From: Ashinkailepas kermadecensis
Taxonomy: Eukaryota; Arthropoda; Thecostraca; Neolepadidae
DNA: 64,000 nucleotides
Assembly: GCA_034440615.1 (NCBI GenBank)
Contig: JAOTOM010004956.1
Location: 142,501-206,500, forward strand
Direction: 5' to 3'
The translations under genes were made by a program, and so were the position numbers. The notes under the pieces were generated by a model, which saw only the letters and a program-made list of their open reading frames with translations, was not told the DNA's origin and searched no databases. Positions 62,376-64,000 of the stretch are shown piece after piece (positions within the stretch are counted from its first letter, which is position 1; every line of letters begins with the position of its first letter).

Positions 62376-63812
62376 CGCGCCGACCGGCAGGCGGAAAGCA
62401 ACTTGTGGACGGGCCCGATCAGCTGCGCCTTCAGCGCCTCGTCCGCGCCCGACCGCGCCGTAATCCTAGCGGGCATCCAGCACTGGCGCGATAACACCTG
62501 CCTCCGGTTCAACGAAGTCGCCGCGGGCTCCGCGGTGAAGCACGTTAACTTCGTGAAGGGCACCGGCTGCTGGTCCAAGCTGGGCAACACGGGCGGCTCG
62601 GGCGGCCAGACGCTGAGTCTCGGCGACAACTGCAACTACATCGGCACCGTGGTGCACGAGCTCGGCCACGCCATCAGCCTGTCCCACCAGCAGTCGCGCA
62701 CCGACCACGACACGTACGTCAACACCGTGGTGCAGATCTCCACGCCATCAGCCTGTCCCACCAGCAGTCGCGCACCGACCACGACACGTACGTCAACACC
62801 GTGGTGCACGAGCTCGGCCACGCCATCAGCCTGTCCCACCAGCAGTCGCGCACCGACCACGACACGTACGTCAACACCGTGGTGCACGAGCTCGGCCACG
62901 CCATCAGCCTGTCCCACCAGCAGTCGCGCACCGACCACGACACTACGTCAACACCTGGTGCACGACGCATGGCTTCCCACCTCCACCGCCACACACGTAC
63001 GTCAACACCGTGGTGCACGAGCTCGGCCACGCCATCAGCCTGTCCCACCAGCAGTCGCGCACCGACCACGACACGTACGTCAACATCCGGCTGGAGAACG
63101 TGCAGCCCGGTGAGGAGTTCAACTTCGCCACTTCGCAGCGATCCAACAACTTTTCGGTGCCGTACGACCTGACTTCCATCATGCACTACGGCAGCTCACT
63201 CTTCTCGGCCAACGGGCGCAACATGATCCGGTGCGCGACATCCAGAGAGAGAACCTGATCGGAGGCGGACGTCGTGTTCTCTCGCACCGCGACCGGCACC
63301 TCGTCAACGCCATGTACAACTGCGCCGCCCACTGTGTCAGCGCGCCCGTCTGCGCCAACGGCGGCTTTGTCGACGCGTCCTGCACGTGTGTCTGCTCTGG
63401 CAACACGGCCGGCGTCAGGTGCGAAACGCTCATCTCAGACTACTACCCGACGCCCGTGTGTGGCGACATACAGCTGACCACGGCCGGCACCGTCACCTCG
63501 CCCAACTACCCCGCCAACTGCCCCAGGAACGTCGTCTGCGTGTGGGTGGTCACGGCGCCCGTCGGCAGGCGGGTGTCGGCCACCTTCACCGACATGAAGA
63601 TGCTGTACCGAAGCGATGGCAAGTGCCCCTGGGATTGCCTGGCTGTGTGCTACACCGGAGACATCTACGGGGATGACGTGAAGGCTTGCGATGGAGAGCT
63701 CAAGGGTCGAACGATAGTGTCCACCACTAACAAGATGGTCATCAAGTTCAAATCCGACAATTACGGCTGGCATCGCGGCTTCAGTACGCAGGTCTCATTC
63801 GTTTCCGCCTAG
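62376..63812 (+). CDS. Astacin-family zinc metalloprotease exon with EGF-like and CUB domains (5' exons not in view)
   Basis: Acceptor tctccagcag, then RADRQAESNLWTGPISCAFS, HWRDNTCLRFNEV, the zinc site HELGHAISLSHQ (HExxHxxxxxH), the Met-turn SIMHYG (~63177-63194), an EGF-like Cys cluster (CAAHCVSAPVCANGG to CVCSGNTAGVRCE) and a CUB domain starting CGDIQLTTAGTVTSPNYPAN and ending STQVSFVSA. Two problems exist. The zinc-site codons are repeated about five times (62649-63085), adding 361 bp (+1 frame). A base is missing near 63230, which returns the frame. So as written the protein is broken between the two. The domain order astacin-EGF-CUB is typical of secreted invertebrate proteases. Confidence 0.85.
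62649..63085 (+). repeat. 78-bp tandem repeat of the astacin zinc-binding motif, about five units
   Basis: CATCAGCCTGTCCCACCAGC occurs five times. Full units encode VVHELGHAISLSHQQSRTDH. The second unit lost part of CACGAGCTCGGC (reads CAGATCTCC) and the fourth is followed by a scrambled 60 bp. Only the last unit leads into IRLENVQPGEEFNF, the normal continuation. Confidence 0.93.
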
Positions 63813-63888
63813 ATGCGCCTGCGTTCCGCCAGGATTTCGCCAAGACGACGTTAACGTGCGAAGGGAATGAAGGCCACTGTTGCCACTG

Positions 63889-63924
63889 TTGGCTAAACGC
63901 CACGCAGAGGTGGCGTTTAGCCAA
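63889..63924 (+). other. 15-bp perfect hairpin in the astacin 3' flank
   Basis: TTGGCTAAACGCCAC (63889-63903), loop GCAGAG, then the exact complement (63910-63924). It starts 76 nt after the stop. It could fold in the mRNA or be a remnant of an inverted-repeat element. Confidence 0.85.
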
Positions 63925-63956
63925 AATCGTTCCAAAGGGTTTCAGTGGTTTTACTT

Positions 63957-63981
63957 ATGACTCAACGGTCGACGTGTCGTA
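63957..63981 (+). mobile_element. SINE tail fragment
   Basis: TATGACTCAACGGTCGACGT+GTCG matches the 3' part of the SINE at 3056-3216; it ends before the AACC tail. Confidence 0.75.
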
Positions 63982-64000
63982 ATGCGAAATTCATGCATAT

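Overview
This window is animal genomic DNA. It has spliced genes with GT-AG introns, tRNA-derived SINEs, LINEs with RNase H domains, hAT transposons with 8-bp target duplications, very long (GA)n, (TA)n and (CTAT)n tracts, and no bacterial-style operons. Coding exons are GC-rich and the DNA between them is AT-rich and full of tandem repeats. A (AACCT)n = (TTAGG)n stretch and a glucose dehydrogenase-like GMC gene suggest an arthropod, perhaps a crustacean. That assignment is inference.

Two ordinary genes can be supported. The main one is a GMC (glucose-methanol-choline, FAD-dependent) oxidoreductase on the minus strand. Eight exons run from 61967 down to 36085. The reading phases of all seven introns agree and give 727 codons plus a stop. 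The N-terminal FAD-binding exon(s) are not in the window. The second gene is an astacin metalloprotease with EGF-like and CUB domains on the plus strand (62376-63812), just upstream of the first visible GMC exon. Its 5' exons are not seen.

Layout: 1-1240, decayed LINE on the minus strand (family 1). 3056-3216, complete tRNA-derived SINE with a 14-bp TSD. 3579-6460, decayed hAT/ZNF862-like transposase gene on the minus strand. 7080-8010, decayed CR1-like LINE. 11012-14600, family-1 LINE whose 5' endonuclease part is inverted relative to its RT/RNase H part, with a 48-bp SINE fragment inserted. 14758-22370, an inverted, diverged duplicate of 33590-38052; both arms carry the last two GMC exons and their downstream DNA. 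24760-27761, autonomous-type hAT with TIRs and the TSD CCTTAATG. 29126-31691 and 31891-32556, two non-autonomous hATs with perfect 8-bp TSDs. 38190-39806, giant microsatellite. 36085-61967, GMC gene. Inside its second intron lies an I-like LINE (53346-58571) with a perfect 14-bp TSD but with the RT catalytic core deleted.

The most unusual signal is that tandem repeats are built from the GMC gene's own splice junctions. Units of 20 to 73 bp, each containing a 5' or 3' splice site, are repeated next to exons A (donor), B (acceptor and donor), D (acceptor), E (donor) and G (donor, in both inverted arms). The genuine exon edge is the outermost unit of each array. Similar tandem expansions interrupt coding sequence in the astacin catalytic exon and in the hAT transposase. 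I think this junction-seeded repeat pattern, together with the inverted duplication of the gene's 3' end, is what most deserves follow-up.
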